Assembly: GCA_963281155.1 (NCBI GenBank)
Contig: CAUJLY010000006.1
Coordinates: forward strand, 7,502,001 to 7,566,000
DNA from: Rhabditophanes sp. KR3021
Lineage: Eukaryota > Nematoda > Chromadorea > Rhabditida > Alloionematidae
Direction of reading: 5' to 3'
Length of the DNA: 64,000 nt
Both the position numbers and the translations under genes were made by a program. A model generated the notes under the pieces. The model did no database searches, was not told the DNA's origin, and worked only from the letters and a program-made list of their open reading frames with translations. Of the stretch, positions 12,592 to 25,776 are shown in pieces. Positions within the stretch are counted from its first letter, which is position 1, and each line of letters opens with the position of its first letter.

Positions 12592-13498
12592 ACTCTTTTC
12601 AGAACGTTGCACAACCATTAAGCATAATATTTTTTCAATCAAAATAATATAGTTATATAAAATACGTACATTTTTGAAAATATTACCTAACATATTTTTT
12701 TGGCTTTAACAAAAATGATCCATTTAAATAAAATGTTTAAATATAACTAAGAATGAAAAAATCAATTGTTTATTTGTAACAAACGAATACATTTTAAATT
12801 ATTTAGATCAAGTATTGAATAAATCAATTCTAAGACTAAATAAATCATCTTTTTTCATAAAAAATTGAAATTTAAACAATCATTAACAATAAACTGAACC
12901 GATGTATTTAAGAATACTGTTTCACAAATTAGTTGTGAATCTTGATGTTTTCTAGGATAATATGGCTCCATTTAATTAAAACTTAAATTACATAGTTCTT
13001 GACATTTGATATAACAATATCAATTAGCATCTTGATCTTTGTAACCGATATGTAATATATTAACAAACTATTAATGTTATTGTGAATAAATTTTGTATAG
13101 GCTTCAAATTATGGAACGATACATTAAATGTGAGAAAGAAAAAGTATGTTAAAATAACTCATTGTTTGGATGGGAGTCATTTGGGATCATATTAAAAACA
13201 AAGGAAAACACAATAGTTTGGCTTGGTACACAAATTTTACTTTGCAGAATGTACAAACATGAAAGTTTGGTCGTCCATAAAACAAGACTATTGAAAAGTG
13301 TCCAGATGATTAAGAGTTCAATAAATTCAAATATTTGCTACAATTTATGAATATAGAAATTATGATTGGTGGGTTCATGAAATATTACTCATCAAAGTGC
13401 ATTTCGATAAATGAGTTTAAATTGAAGAAACAACAAATAGCCAAAATTGACTATCCGCTTTTAATTGATCTGATTAAATTTTTTAGTATTTTAGAACC
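12592..13498. other. intergenic region with unsupported ORFs
   Basis: Short plus-strand ORFs (13162-13350 and 13335-13538) overlap here. They could be exon fragments of an unrecognised gene, but I could not join them with phase-consistent GT-AG introns. A TATTTTAG acceptor-like site lies 4 nt before the ATG at 13499. Confidence 0.4.
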
Positions 13499-13879
13499 AT
13501 GTTTTCCAAAATCACCAATTTATTTAAAAAAGGAGTAAAATCTCCGTCTCTAGATCAAGCTTCTGATAAAACTAATATTTCTATGAAAGTTATTCCAATG
13601 ATTGATATTGGTAAAGTTTTAACTGGAACTGAGATGTGTAAGCAAAGTAAAAAATTTATATTATTTTGTCCTTGGATGAAAATGGAGATTCCGGCAATAG
13701 TCGTTGAGGAAGTTTTGGATACTGAGGGTAACACAGAAATCAAAAACACTATTGCAAATGCAGTAATTGCAATTATTTTTGAATTATTATCATTTCTTGT
13801 CGTGTTCCACGCATCTTTAATTTTGTTTGATGACAAAGATACCAAATTGAGGTATCTTTTCCGACTATGTCTGGATTAA
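13499..13879 (+). CDS. small hypothetical membrane protein
   Basis: I do not recognise this protein. The unspliced ORF gives 126 residues: a basic start (MFSKITNLFKKG), a short hydrophilic middle, and one strong hydrophobic helix near the C terminus (about residues 84-112, IANAVIAIIFELLSFLVVFHA). A 31-nt GT-AG segment at 13852-13882 contains the in-frame stop. Removing it would extend the protein by 23 codons to a stop at 13950-13952, with a tail that begins RQHTQSGVGIILQ. Introns of 31 and 34 nt occur elsewhere in the window, so the longer form is plausible. Single-pass, tail-anchored topology is an inference. Upstream exons cannot be excluded. Confidence 0.35.
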   Translation: MFSKITNLFKKGVKSPSLDQASDKTNISMKVIPMIDIGKVLTGTEMCKQSKKFILFCPWMKMEIPAIVVEEVLDTEGNTEIKNTIANAVIAIIFELLSFLVVFHASLILFDDKDTKLRYLFRLCLD

Positions 13880-14517
13880 CAGGCAACATACTCAATCAGG
13901 CGTTGGCATCATATTACAAAAAAGGCAACTTATTTTAAATAAATTAATTTAATATTGAACGTTCTTTAAATTCATTTGATAGAGAATAAAAATGAGACAG
14001 ATTATAAACATATGTAATTGAGGTATATTTGGTTAATAAATTAACATAACAGGTAAATTACGGAAAAACTGTGTGGTTTACAAACTATCTACCTAACAGC
14101 TATTTTAATACTACCATTTTTGCGGCATTACAAAGATATTGCGACCTAAATTAGAAATATTTGTGCAAAATTCGGTTACAACGTTTGATGACCAATGGTT
14201 CAACAAACTGTAATTTCAAAAACATTAACACAAGAAGGCAATGGGCTAGCTAAAAATGATACAAATATAATCATTTGATAGATAACTATAAGTATAATAA
14301 GATAATTTTTTTAAAGTTCTTTTGAATGATTAATTTTTCTATCAGATACTTTTAAATTAAATACTTTATTATTTTTACAAGATATATTATATGTCAAGCT
14401 ACAAATTTGGGAAATATAATAGATTTATTTTAACATGCCTAATACTAATATGACATTATTCTTTCTTGATATAACTTTACATCTAATATTTATAATAAAG
14501 AATGTCTATGTATTTAT
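13880..14517. other. convergent intergenic region
   Basis: AT-rich sequence between the small plus-strand gene and the 3' end of TMF1 on the minus strand. I see no further gene or structured repeat. Confidence 0.5.
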
Positions 14518-16822
14518 TTATTCATTCTGCTGTTTTCCATCTTCAAACTTTTGAAGTAGATCGAACATCTAAAATAATGAAATAATAATCAATGGACTAA
14601 TATACCCATTCATAAATACAACTTACGGTTTGCTTTTGTTGTTTTTCCATATCGATAAAATCCTGTTTCATCTCCTCTATTATTTCAATTTTTTCCCCAA
14701 GCATTTGCAAGGCTTCTTCTAAATATGCTTCATTTTGTTTGAATTCATTGCTTAGTTTGTCATATTCTGCTTTTAACTTTTTACACTCTTCCGCACTCTG
14801 TAGAGCATGCATTTTATTCGAAACTGACGTATCGGCATTGTTCCGTATATCTTCTGCATATCGGAACATTGTATCACAATTATTACATGCTCCTTTTGTA
14901 TACCAGCCAATTTCAATATCACTAGACCGTCTAAAACTTTGATCTGTTTCAATATTCGAAAGTACACTGATTTCTTCCATGGAATCTTCATTACTTTCAT
15001 AACCCGCCCCTGACTCATTTTGATATAAATTGTGCTGTTCTGATAATTGAATGGCCTTGTTTCTTTCTTTCATCAGATCATATTTCTTATTTATAAGAGT
15101 AATATCACGCTTTGTGCTGGAAATTCGAGAATCCAAACAATCCAATTCAGTCATGATTGCATTCACTTTATCATTTGAAAATAAACATGCTTTATATTTT
15201 TCAACAAATGTCATTAATTTGTTTAGTTGTTTTGCTTCCTTTAATTTTTCGCTTTTTAATTTAGTAATTTCTTCACTCAACGATTCGTTTTTTCTTATCA
15301 ACATATCATAGTTTATTTGTTTATTTCTTACATTTTTTTCTAATTCATTTATCTTTTCTAATAAAGCCATTTTCTCTTTTTCCAAATTTGATGTGGAGTT
15401 TGCATATTCATCTTGTAGATTTGCTATTGCGATTGTGAGGTGCAGATTATCTAAAAATATATAAATTATTGCCACAACAAAGTAAACTTACCTCTGGAAT
15501 TTTTTTCGTCTTTTTCATGAAGAACATTTTGCAATTTTGCATTTTCGGCATTGGAAGCAACTAAGCGGATTTTTAATGTACTAACAGTGTTACGCTCTTC
15601 TTCTAAATCAGTTTTGATTTGTTCGACATCGTATACCTTGCTAACATAAAAGTTTTCCTGCGTTTTACTGTTGTTTTGGAGGTCTTGAACAACTTTTGTT
15701 AGTCTGGCTATTTCAATCTTATCAACATTAGTTTCCTCAATATTGCTAGATTGAAGTTTTTTGATTTCACTATTCTTTGTCTCAATACTGACCTTAAGTT
15801 GTTTGATTTCATTTTGTAACTTAGTTAAATCAGTCTTTGCCTGGGTATGATCATTTAGAGAGATCCGCATCTTTTTTAATTCTTTGTCCTTTTGACCTAA
15901 CTTTTCTGATAGCATTTTACCTTCATCTTTAAGTTCACTAATAAGTTTCTCATTTTCTTTGCAAACTTTTTTAACTTTATTTGATTCTTTCAATTCTTTT
16001 TCAATACTCTTATAATTCTTTTTTAACATGCCACGTTCTTCATCACCCTTTCTGATTGATGTTGATAGTTCTTCAATTCGTCTATCCCGCATTTGCAACT
16101 GTATTTTCAAATTTTGAATTGTTTCCATCATTTCTTTGCCTTCTGTGGAAGTATCAATTGTTCTGTTTAAGGCTTTATCAATTCTTTTTTCCACGATGCT
16201 TAAATTAGTCATACTTTGGGGATGACTTGACATCGTTGACCATTCGTCAGAGTGCTTAATAACTTCAATGTCGCTTGAAGCAATTGTATCTGTTTCTAAA
16301 ATATCCTGCGCTAAGTTTTTGCGGGAAACGATGATATCTGGCTCCCAGCTTTTATTTTCGCTACGGTCTTTTTCCTTTTCACTACTTTCTTGATTGCTAG
16401 ATTCGTGATTTGGAGAATTCTGTTAATTAAAATGATATTATATTTTAAAACCAATATCTACATACCGAACAAGGAGAAGAATCAATATTAGATATTGTCC
16501 CCGGAGTATTTTCATCACGTGATGGATTTGGTTCGGACTCAACAACAATTTGGTTTTGTTTTTCCGTACAATCCCAATTATCTGTAACCAAATTAATTTT
16601 AAGACCCGTCTCAACCATTTTATTTGCTATTATATCTTCTCCGACATATTTATCACCAACATTTTCCTCCTGTTTTATTTCAATGTCATTCAATTCATTT
16701 TTTGGGGTAATTGTTTCTTCCTCTGCATCTTCCTCAGTTGTAATTTCTAATACCTGATCAATTTTTTGCTGTGCCGTTAGCAAGGCTGTCTTCGCCAATT
16801 TTCCGGCCCACGAAAAACTCAT
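14518..16822 (-). CDS. TMF1: TMF1-like golgin (TATA element modulatory factor / ARA160)
   Basis: Exons on the minus strand are 16822-16466, 16419-15492, 15450-14627 and 14568-14518, with introns of 46, 41 and 58 nt; the product is 719 residues. The N terminus is close to TMF1: an MS-start followed by AQQKIDQVLEI, which matches the conserved AQ-K-IDRVLDI helix. An acidic linker follows, with SSDIEVIKHSDE resembling the TMF1 SDIEVL motif. Almost everything after residue 180 is coiled coil. The C-terminal LQMLGEKIEIIEEMK corresponds to the conserved TMF1 Rab6-binding end. TMF1 is a rod-shaped Golgi tether that binds Rab6 and captures vesicles. The protein is shorter than vertebrate TMF1 (about 1,090 residues), mainly in the linker and central coil. 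It shares an 821-bp divergent region with the SARA gene. Confidence 0.82.
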
Positions 16823-17643
16823 TTCTTAACAATATTATTGATAAATAAGTTAATAAGATAAAGAAATCTAAAAATGGTTGAATATAGTTAAAACGAACTT
16901 CCAAATATTATTACAAAAAATATTCCATCAAATAGCGATTATCTCAACAGTCATTCATTTAATCAAATTAGTAGCAAATTGATAGTCTAAACGTTGTGTT
17001 AATTAGTCTTCCATAATAGTAAGACGACTTTAAAGAAACTTATATGCATATTTGTATAAATTATTACTATTCCAACGTTTATCTGTAGATGTGTTAGTAA
17101 AACTTTTCCGCATGAGAAAAGATGCTGTTTTGTAATAAACAAAAACTGTACATTTAGTCACAAAATGTGGCATATGCATATATTAAAATGTTCCTATAAC
17201 ATTGTTGATGTTTTCTATTTAGAAAGAGACTTCCAATTTAATTTCAAAGTTTAAAATTTGTGTCGAATCAATCATTTCCTACACTAACCTACTACTATTT
17301 ATTGACGCGTTCTATATTGAAATTTGTCGAGACCATTATAGAGCGAATGACATAGATGTCAAATAGATATGTTATTTAACATAAGTATACCATTTTGAGG
17401 GATTTAGTCACTGATTTCATGATAAAATCTCTTCTTTACCTTATGCTATCATACATCAATTTGTCAGCTATAATTGTTTATTACAACTCTTATGATTACA
17501 TCACTCGTGATACCCCTTTTCTCCTTCATGAACTATCGCTCTGTCATTGTTTTTATTCATAAGTATACAATAGATGTGCTAAATGCTTTATTTTAATTAT
17601 AGATTTTACAAGAGCAGTATTGTTTTGAACAAATTTACTTAAA
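16823..17643. promoter_or_regulatory. divergent promoter region TMF1 / SARA
   Basis: The start codons of two head-to-head genes are 821 bp apart, so both promoters must lie here or in upstream exons. No convincing TATA box or operator-like element was identified. An acceptor-like TTAATTATAG lies near 17601 before the SARA start. Confidence 0.45.
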
Positions 17644-20600
17644 ATGGTTGACAATAATGACTTGGACAACATGCTAGGAGATCTGGAAGACAACACTGTT
17701 AATTTATTTGATGGTACATCTGCAGAGGACGAGGCAACTGAGAATAAAGTTGAAATTAAGCAGGAGGCAGATACACTAATACCAAATGATTTAGTTCAAT
17801 CCCAAGAAGACTTAACTGTTGATTACACTTGTAGCGCACCAGTAAGTTTAATGATTTGTAGAAATTAAAAAATATTTTTTAGTCTAATTATGCAGAAGTA
17901 AATGCAGAATTTATGCCAGAGAAAAAACCAATCATTACTAAATATGCTGTAGATTCCGGTAAAATTATTATGTGTAATGCAAGTTTTGACCAACCAAGCA
18001 CCCTTATAAGACTCGATGTTTGCATACAAACTTCAAATACAGAATCGGCGGTTTTTTGCGAGCGCCCCGCTAGTCAGGGATTAGTGGAAGACAACTATGC
18101 AAATATTCAAGAACCTGATCTCTTAAATATCGAAGAAGATGGTACAAAATTGATAAAGCTTTCATTTGAAGAAATCACGAAGGATGGATCAACAACAGAT
18201 TCCGACGACGTTTGCTCTGAAAATATCTCTGGTGATGTAAACACTACTGACATTCCAACTGACGCAGCTTCGGATATTGTAACATCGGAAAAAGTTAAAG
18301 ATGAGGTTATTTATACGAAAATCATTCGCAAACCAAAAATCATGGATAGACAAGTGGTGGAAACGCATGATGTCATAGCTAAAAACAGTCTAGAGCATAT
18401 TTATGAAAATGATTGCATAATAAGAGATACTAATCCAGATGAAGCAAATTTCATGGAGATCATTGAGTCAGCCAGTAGCTCTTTGAAAAAAGTTTACCCA
18501 TCAGAATGCAAAGTTGACAAAGAAGTAGTTTATACTAAAGTTGCGTCAACCAACGTTTTAAGTTCGTCAATTTCGCAAAGCAATTCAGATGTGGAGGGTG
18601 AAGATGGGGAATGCATAGCTGAAGTAAAACATACTCATCAACCAGATAGATCTAATAGATTACACCAAGAATTTATGGCTTCGGCCGATGAACCAGAAGT
18701 TGATCTTATCGAAAATGATGGAGAGATCCTTGGCTCACCCTCAATACAAAGGTCCTCGGTTGTCGCTAGCACACATTACTTAACAACTGCTGTAAATACT
18801 AGTATCCTTACAGAAAGCGAATTGCAACTAGGCAAAATTGAACCAATTTGGATAGATGACAAGGATACAGACCATTGCATGTTATGTAGCGCTAAGTTTA
18901 CCTTATTATTAAGAAGACATCACTGCCGGGCATGTGGACGTGTATTGTGTAACTCATGTTGTTCCGAAAAGAAAGTTCTGGCTTTTAGCAAAGATGCTGC
19001 TAAAAAATGTAGAGTTTGTGGACCTTGTGTTAATACTCTCGACAAGATTGAACAATTGGAAAAAGATAACCTTACGCAAGCAGCTGAGAGTCAAAGTTTA
19101 CCTGTAGAATCGGAGGACACTTCGGCTGACAACGTAATAGATGGCCTTCATACATCACCGGAAGTTCCAGTCGTTCCACAAACTTTGGTTGCTCGACATG
19201 TCAAATCAGTTTTGAAATCAAAAAGTATAGATGTTGCCCCACAAAATGATGAAGCCTCTGGTAGTGGTGTCAAAAGAAGTGTCAACTTCTTGGATGGAAT
19301 TCCCCCAGGCCAAGGTGATGAAAACGAGCAAGAAGAATGCTTGAACTCAGTCCTTGGACAAAGAAAAGCACTAAAGAAGCTAAAAGCCAAAGGAAGCTTG
19401 GCTGCTCGCAAGCAGCGTGAACTGAAAGTTGACGAAGAAAGTTTTTCATTGTTGAACAAAAGTTATTATGTTTTAATTGAAGACTATAACAATATGGTCA
19501 AAGTAGACAAAGAAACCGCCAACCAACTATTTGCCGCAGGGGAAACGTTAAAAATTGCAATTAGACGGAATATTCATGCCATTATTCGATTTAAGACTTT
19601 TGAGCATTGTAACGATATGAAGATTATCAATTTGACAACAAAAGGACTATACGCTTTTGGAGTTGATGAAATTCTATTAGTTTGGGAAGTTAAGGATGAA
19701 GAGTTGGGCAATGTATGTGTTCCAGAAAAGATTTTACTTATGTTAGAATATATTATTGAAAAAAGTGTCATAAATGCAGAGGAAGAATTGGAAGGTAGAA
19801 ACGGAATTAAATTGGTTAATAAAAGAATGAAACAATTTTATTGTCTAAAACACTTTGAGGAAGAAGATCCAAACGCAATTAAGGGCATCCTTTTGCATCC
19901 TGTTAGGAGGCATCAATTCTACAATCTTGATTTACCTGAAACGCCCTTTTTCATTGCAACGTTTGTTTACAGTACAGAAGTAATTTGGGCAAAGAGCGTT
20001 CCAGACCGTTTGCTATATTTCTTAGGCCTCAAGACAGGATGCTATCCAACACCGATTGTGAATGTTCAGAGTAGAGATTTCAAATTTAAAGATGTTGTTC
20101 AAACCACTATCTTAAAAGTTGCTATAGACTTTAAGCACGAAAAATATAATATGACAAATATCAAATCAAGTAAAGTTGATCTTATGGATAATGCCGTTAC
20201 TCTTTGGCTTCCTAATTATGCTGCTGATATTGTGAAAAGTTTAGTTGGAACAAACAGAAATATGATCATTGTTGGTCTTGATTTCAACCATGACGCCGAT
20301 AGTCACCTCGTTTGCCAACACAACAATGAGGGTCACTTTACAACAACTATTTTCACTAGGCCAGGCCATTCGAGAAATAATACTGGAGCCACATTTATTA
20401 TTTTTGATGGTGCATTGAAGACAACAAACAAATTAATCCAAAGATCAGTCGTTGAAGACGGAGTTGTCATTAGACTAAATTCCGATATGATGGCATTATT
20501 GGTTACGGCTATGGAAAATTGCCGAGACTATGAAATTGCCGATGAATTAATGAAAGTTAATATCAAATGGTTCTCGCCAACTGATGTCAATGGCCAAGAA

Positions 20601-21110
20601 GAAGAAAACATATGTGATACTCTTGTTTCGCCAATTGACAATCTCTTCTTGGGAGATAGATATCAATATGGCCTTGATTATAATAGACTTGTAAAATCGC
20701 AAAATTTAATTCCCTCAGCAACTGAATGGGCATTGAGATTAGGAGCCATATATAATATTGCAGATGGGAAATTAAAACCACCGGTATCATTAAGAATTAT
20801 TGAGATGACTGAAATGATTGTTTCGAGAATGGCGTTGACAGTTGCTCCATTTATTTCAATCCTAATTTCTAATAATATCGACAGAATTACTTTTAGACTC
20901 CGTATTGAACCTGAAAACAATGTTGTGTACACTGCTGAAAAATGGCCCTTCCTTATTGATGAATTTGCAGTTTGGAATTTAACAGTTGATGATCAAATAG
21001 TTCCATTCTTTTATCAACTAGTGAATCACGCTCCAATGGGCCTTCACGTCGAAGTTCATATGCCTATTGTTTCAACAAAACCAATGCCGGAATTTTTGAA
21101 CGAGGAATAA
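17644..21110 (+). CDS. ZFYVE9: SARA/endofin FYVE-domain protein (ZFYVE9/ZFYVE16)
   Basis: Exons are 17644-17841 and 17883-21110 with a 41-nt phase-0 intron; the product is 1,141 residues. The first 380 residues are acidic and disordered. A FYVE zinc finger occupies about residues 388-452. It has the signature WIDDKDTDHC, the basic LLRRHHCRACG patch that binds PI3P, and eight cysteines. After a Ser/Glu-rich linker, the conserved SARA C-terminal domain runs from about residue 590 to 1135 (motifs AIRRNIHAIIRFKTFEHC, HAPMGLHVEVHMPI). In animals SARA and endofin sit on early endosomes and recruit Smads and PP1 to TGF-beta/BMP receptors. I cannot confirm a Smad-binding segment by eye. SARA and endofin are not distinguishable here, so the symbol is approximate. 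Confidence 0.88.
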
Positions 21111-23021
21111 ACATTCTTTCTTATATATAATATTATGGCATATATTTAAACTTATTTTTTTATACTTTACGTACTTAAATAGCATTTGATGAATAAAATT
21201 ATTTAATAACATAAAGATAATTGTAACACATTTATTCATTTGAATAAAAACCTTTGATTGGAAGTATAATAGTTGTTGGTAAATTTAATCTCATTACGTA
21301 TGTCTAAAAATAGACTTTTTTTAAAAAGTCAAAATTAGTACGTATAAGTTTCAGTCAATATCTAAAATTGATCATAATAACATGGGCGTACTAGGCGCAT
21401 GCTTTACAAAACACTAATTCTATGAACTAGACATATTTTTCAAACATCATTATCTTAATTTTATGTATGCAAATCAATTGTGATTTTTTACTCTAGATTA
21501 AAATAAATATAATGCAAAAGCTTCATTCTTAACACCACGACTTATTTTGTATGTTTATGTTCTGTTGTCATTCTAAAAATATCTGTCTATATAAGTTGAT
21601 TACGCATAAAACAAATTATTTCAAAAATCATACATTAGACTGAACTTTTTGTAATGATTATTTCCATTAATATTGTATGCTTCCATAATGCGTTTTACTA
21701 TGTCGTATTTACAATTTGATCTTTTTGTAAAACATTTTTGCATTTAAAAGAGATGATGCTTTGAAAAATTAAATTTCAGTAACGATCATGAAAACTTAAG
21801 GATGAATGTATACAACTAAAAGTATATTCAAAATCCAACAAAATGTGATAGTTGTTCTTCAAAAGTATCTAATGAAATGGATAGCCGCTTTGGAAGTCAT
21901 TTAATCATACAATTCCGTTTATACTTGAAATATATATTTTGAGTTTTTTTATACAGCCATCACTGTCAAATGATGCTGACAATTTAAGTAACAAGGCATG
22001 CATCGTCACGAATATTTCAACCTACAAACTAGCATATCAGCTCCATAAAATGTTTTAGTGGCATGAATTAAAGCACGTAAATTCAGTTTTATCCTAAAAT
22101 TTTTAATTTGGTCTTCGTATACAGCTAGTAACGCCAAATAACACTGAAAATTTAAGTATCAATGCCGAATAATTACCAAGGTAATCCTTAAAATGGTTGA
22201 ATGAAGTCGCCATGTGGACATTTATTAAAGTAAAAGTGCTTGTTTTTAACTTAAACGCAGATTGGAATGTGAGAACCAGTAAGGTTTTTTAAAACTGGAA
22301 ACAATATTAAATGTCATTACAGTTTGCTACAAAACTAATCAGAGATTTTTTATATCCCATGGTCCCTTCCGTAGGAGCAATTTTAAGGAAATATTTAAAG
22401 ACTTACTTCATTATTTATTTACGTAGTTCCAGAATTAAAAAATTTCTTTATCACTAGTTATTTTTTTATATTCATAACAATTATAAGAATGCCCATCAAA
22501 ATATATTAATTGTAATTTATTTTGCAATATTCTAAATATTGGTTGCCATGGTTACCATTATGTTCATGTTCTAGATAAGCTTTTTGATTTAATAGTTTAC
22601 CTATATTTAATCATGGACAAAAATTCATCTATTTATTTGCAAATTATGTTATTGTCTTTTGGTTTTTGTGGGTGGGCCTGTACTATAATTGTTGGATCTT
22701 ACCTCTCTACGGACTACATAAATAGTTTATGTTTAACGATCAAGGAGGGAGAATATTAATGTATTCGAATAAGTATGTTTATTAATGAAAAATATTTATG
22801 CTTCTACGTTCAAAATAGTTGTGTGCAACACACATAATTATCATTTTGCTATGTATGGACTTATGTAATTTTTGAAAATATGGCCACTAATAAAATATTT
22901 TAATTTGGTTTAAATATTATTTGATCTCAAATGATTTGCATGGGATAACCACTATATATTCTTAAATAAGTTCATTCAAGTTGTATAATAATTTATTTAA
23001 TCTGAGTACACGTATGCAAAA
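21111..23021. other. convergent intergenic region
   Basis: The gap lies between the SARA and ClC gene ends. A polyadenylation-like AATAAA occurs at about 21193. A 48-codon plus-strand ORF at 22613-22759 encodes one hydrophobic helix followed by STDYINSLCLTIKEGEY. It could be a first exon of a small membrane protein, but no partner exon was found. Otherwise nothing was seen. Confidence 0.45.
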
Positions 23022-25776
23022 CTATTGGTTTTTCAATTTCATAAAATGTAGGATATCCTTTTTGGTAATAATTCCTAATATTCTTCCATTCTTTGTGACT
23101 AATACTTGACGTAGCCCAAGTTTTCGGAACATATCAATAACTGTTTCCATAGGTGTTGCACTGGTAACTGTCATTGGAGCCTAACATTTTATTTAGATCA
23201 TTAAGATAAGGCAAAGGGTTTAATTTATAACTTACAAGATCCATGATTTTTCTTAATTTCAATGGAGCTGGTTCTCCACTTCCCTGTGTAGATTCCACAT
23301 TTCCTGAGGAAAACACTACGATAGAATTAGTAACAATGTATGGTTGACTTTTGCGAGCAGTATGAAGAGCGATTTGTAAATCCCTTCTTGTAACGAATCC
23401 TGCTAAATAATGATTTTCTTGGCTGACGACAACTGGAAATCCGTTGTAATCAGTTTCACGCAGCAATGTTTCAATATCACCAATTGTCATATTATCTTCG
23501 TACAAGATTCGCAACGACGACACTTCACATCCAGGTTTCATGACTTGCGAGGCAACTGTTGAGTACGGATATTCCCCTTTGTTATCAAGGAAAGGATAAC
23601 CATTCAATTGAATGTGTGCATCATAAATGCCAGTTCTGTATGTTGCGTCGCCAACCCATTTTGCAAACATAACAGCGATCATAGTTGGTACAATAAATTC
23701 TAAACTTCCTGTTAATTCGAACATTATCACGACTAAAGAGACGGTCATCCTTGTCACTCCTCCAAGCACCGAAGCTGCACCAACCATCGCATACAATCCA
23801 GGCATTACACAATCTTTACCAATTTGGCATGTAAAATAACTGTTTGGACCATTATACTTTTGCAAATAAGATGCAATTGATTCCATTGAAATTCCCAACA
23901 GTCTTCCAGCGATTGCCCCCATTGCCATACTTGGTACAAACAGTCCAGAAGGAACTTTTACACCAAAGGTGAAAATTGTAAATAATAATTTGCATACTAA
24001 AGCTATAATCAATTGCCAAAATGCTGTATGAACACCATGCCCCAAATCTCCAGTATGATAATTGTCGTCAATTTTGTCTGTGCTGAAACTCTGATTGTTA
24101 TAGTCACACAAATCCTCCATGTAATCTTCTGGTCCACATCTGTCGAACAATTGCTTAATTAATGAAGAAGCACTTTTTCTAGAGTAAGGATTGAAGTAAC
24201 CGACGGCTGCAGTAATGGCCGTAACGATAATAACTTCATTAATCGGATTTTGCCCAAGTTTTGAGTTTGTTTTTCTCAAAGAACACCATTTAATGTTTGC
24301 CCATATAAACAAGCTTCCTAGCAATCCACCAAAGACTCCCAACAGAGCAAATGGTATTAACTCGAAGAATGTCCATTTCATACTATAGTCCACATGAAAC
24401 AAGGAAGTTTGATCACTTCCAAATGGATTCACAATTCTCAAAATGATTCCTGCAATCAATGCGCAGAAAAATGATCTCCACATAGTCTTGAGTGGGAAGT
24501 AATAGGAAGCTTCCTCTAAGCTGAACAGTACGCCTCCAATTGGAGCTCCAAAAGCAACAGACACACCAGCAGCAGCTGAGGCACTCAATATTTCCCTTTT
24601 TTTAGCTTCATTCATTCCGTATTTCGGAAACAAGTAGGTAAAGATATTTCCAATACAACAAGCCAAGTGAACCATTGGTCCTTCTTTTCCGAGAGACAAT
24701 CCTGACGCTGAAGCCATCATTAATCCGACTGATTTGATAATAAAAGTCCATTTTCCGAGATACCCTCTAATTACAAACCCAGACAAAATACATTTAATCT
24801 CAGGTATTCCCGATCCACATGCATAAGGAGCAAACACTTTAACCAAGCAAACCGTCAAGGCTGCGAATGATACAGACCATGCAACGTAAAAAAGGAAATC
24901 AACAAAGTAATACAGGAAGTTCTTGTCATAATTATGCATCATTTCAGGCCAAGTTGTCCAGGCCAAACAGTCAGAATCTTTGTAAATTGAATCATTTGCT
25001 GACCAGCAACAGTGTTCACGATCAAGCCAGAACCTGTCAGCACAAATTCCATCCTTAAGATCGCTCATCCAACCGGCACCAATGTCGATTATTCCGGCCG
25101 TCGCACCTGCTGCCAAACCAACCATCAACACGCAAATCCAACCACTTCCAGCATCCCACATGCTTTGTATCAGTCCCAATGGAAATTCTCTTTTTTTGTT
25201 AATAACAAGTTTGTGCCGCAGTCGGTCACGGGCCAGATCCCTTTGCCAATCTATTGTGTGGAAGTCGCCATATTTGGTGAAAATGGGTGGTATCACTTCA
25301 ACGCCGCTTTCTTCGTCATCATTATTTGAACGGGCGTTGTAAGTTGAGCTTCCATTGACATGATTTCTTTTAACAGGTCTTGAAGCTGTGGATGTTTCAG
25401 TGCCCAGGATTACTTGCTCAAAGGGGTTAGTTGAATGTTCAGCTCCATTGAATATATCGTTTCCTTCTTCCGATAGAAAAAAAGTGTCCGTATGGTTGGA
25501 AGAGAAGGATGCATCAGGTTCATTCATGTCTTCGAACAATAGACGAGAAGATTCACCAAATTCGTCCTAAAATAAATGAAGTTAAAATGAATGACGAATG
25601 CTAGCTACAGTAAATAGTACAAAACGTATAGTTCATAAATAATATCTAACTATATTCCCTGTGTTCAAAAAACAAAAAGAATAAACGAGGGTAGATTTTA
25701 AGCAAACATAATCAAATATGAGAAATCATTTGTTACTCACTTCTTCTTCAACCAAGGAATAATAATTTCTTTGCAT
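23022..25776 (-). CDS. CLCN3: ClC-3/4/5-type endosomal 2Cl-/H+ exchanger
   Basis: Exons on the minus strand are 25776-25741, 25566-23236 and 23180-23022, with introns of 174 and 55 nt; the product is 841 residues (human ClC-3 is about 820). All ClC signatures are present: [11 protein letters not shown] (selectivity filter), [12 protein letters not shown] with the gating glutamate near residue 303, and [18 protein letters not shown] with the proton glutamate near residue 359. The last marks an exchanger and not a channel. The C terminus has two CBS domains, the second split by the last intron and ending [24 protein letters not shown]. The ClC-3/4/5 branch resides in endosomes and lysosomes and provides the counter-ion pathway for acidification. 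The gene is divergent from V-ATPase c''. The short first exon, 12 codons with a GTGAGT donor, is inferred from splice phase. Confidence 0.93.
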
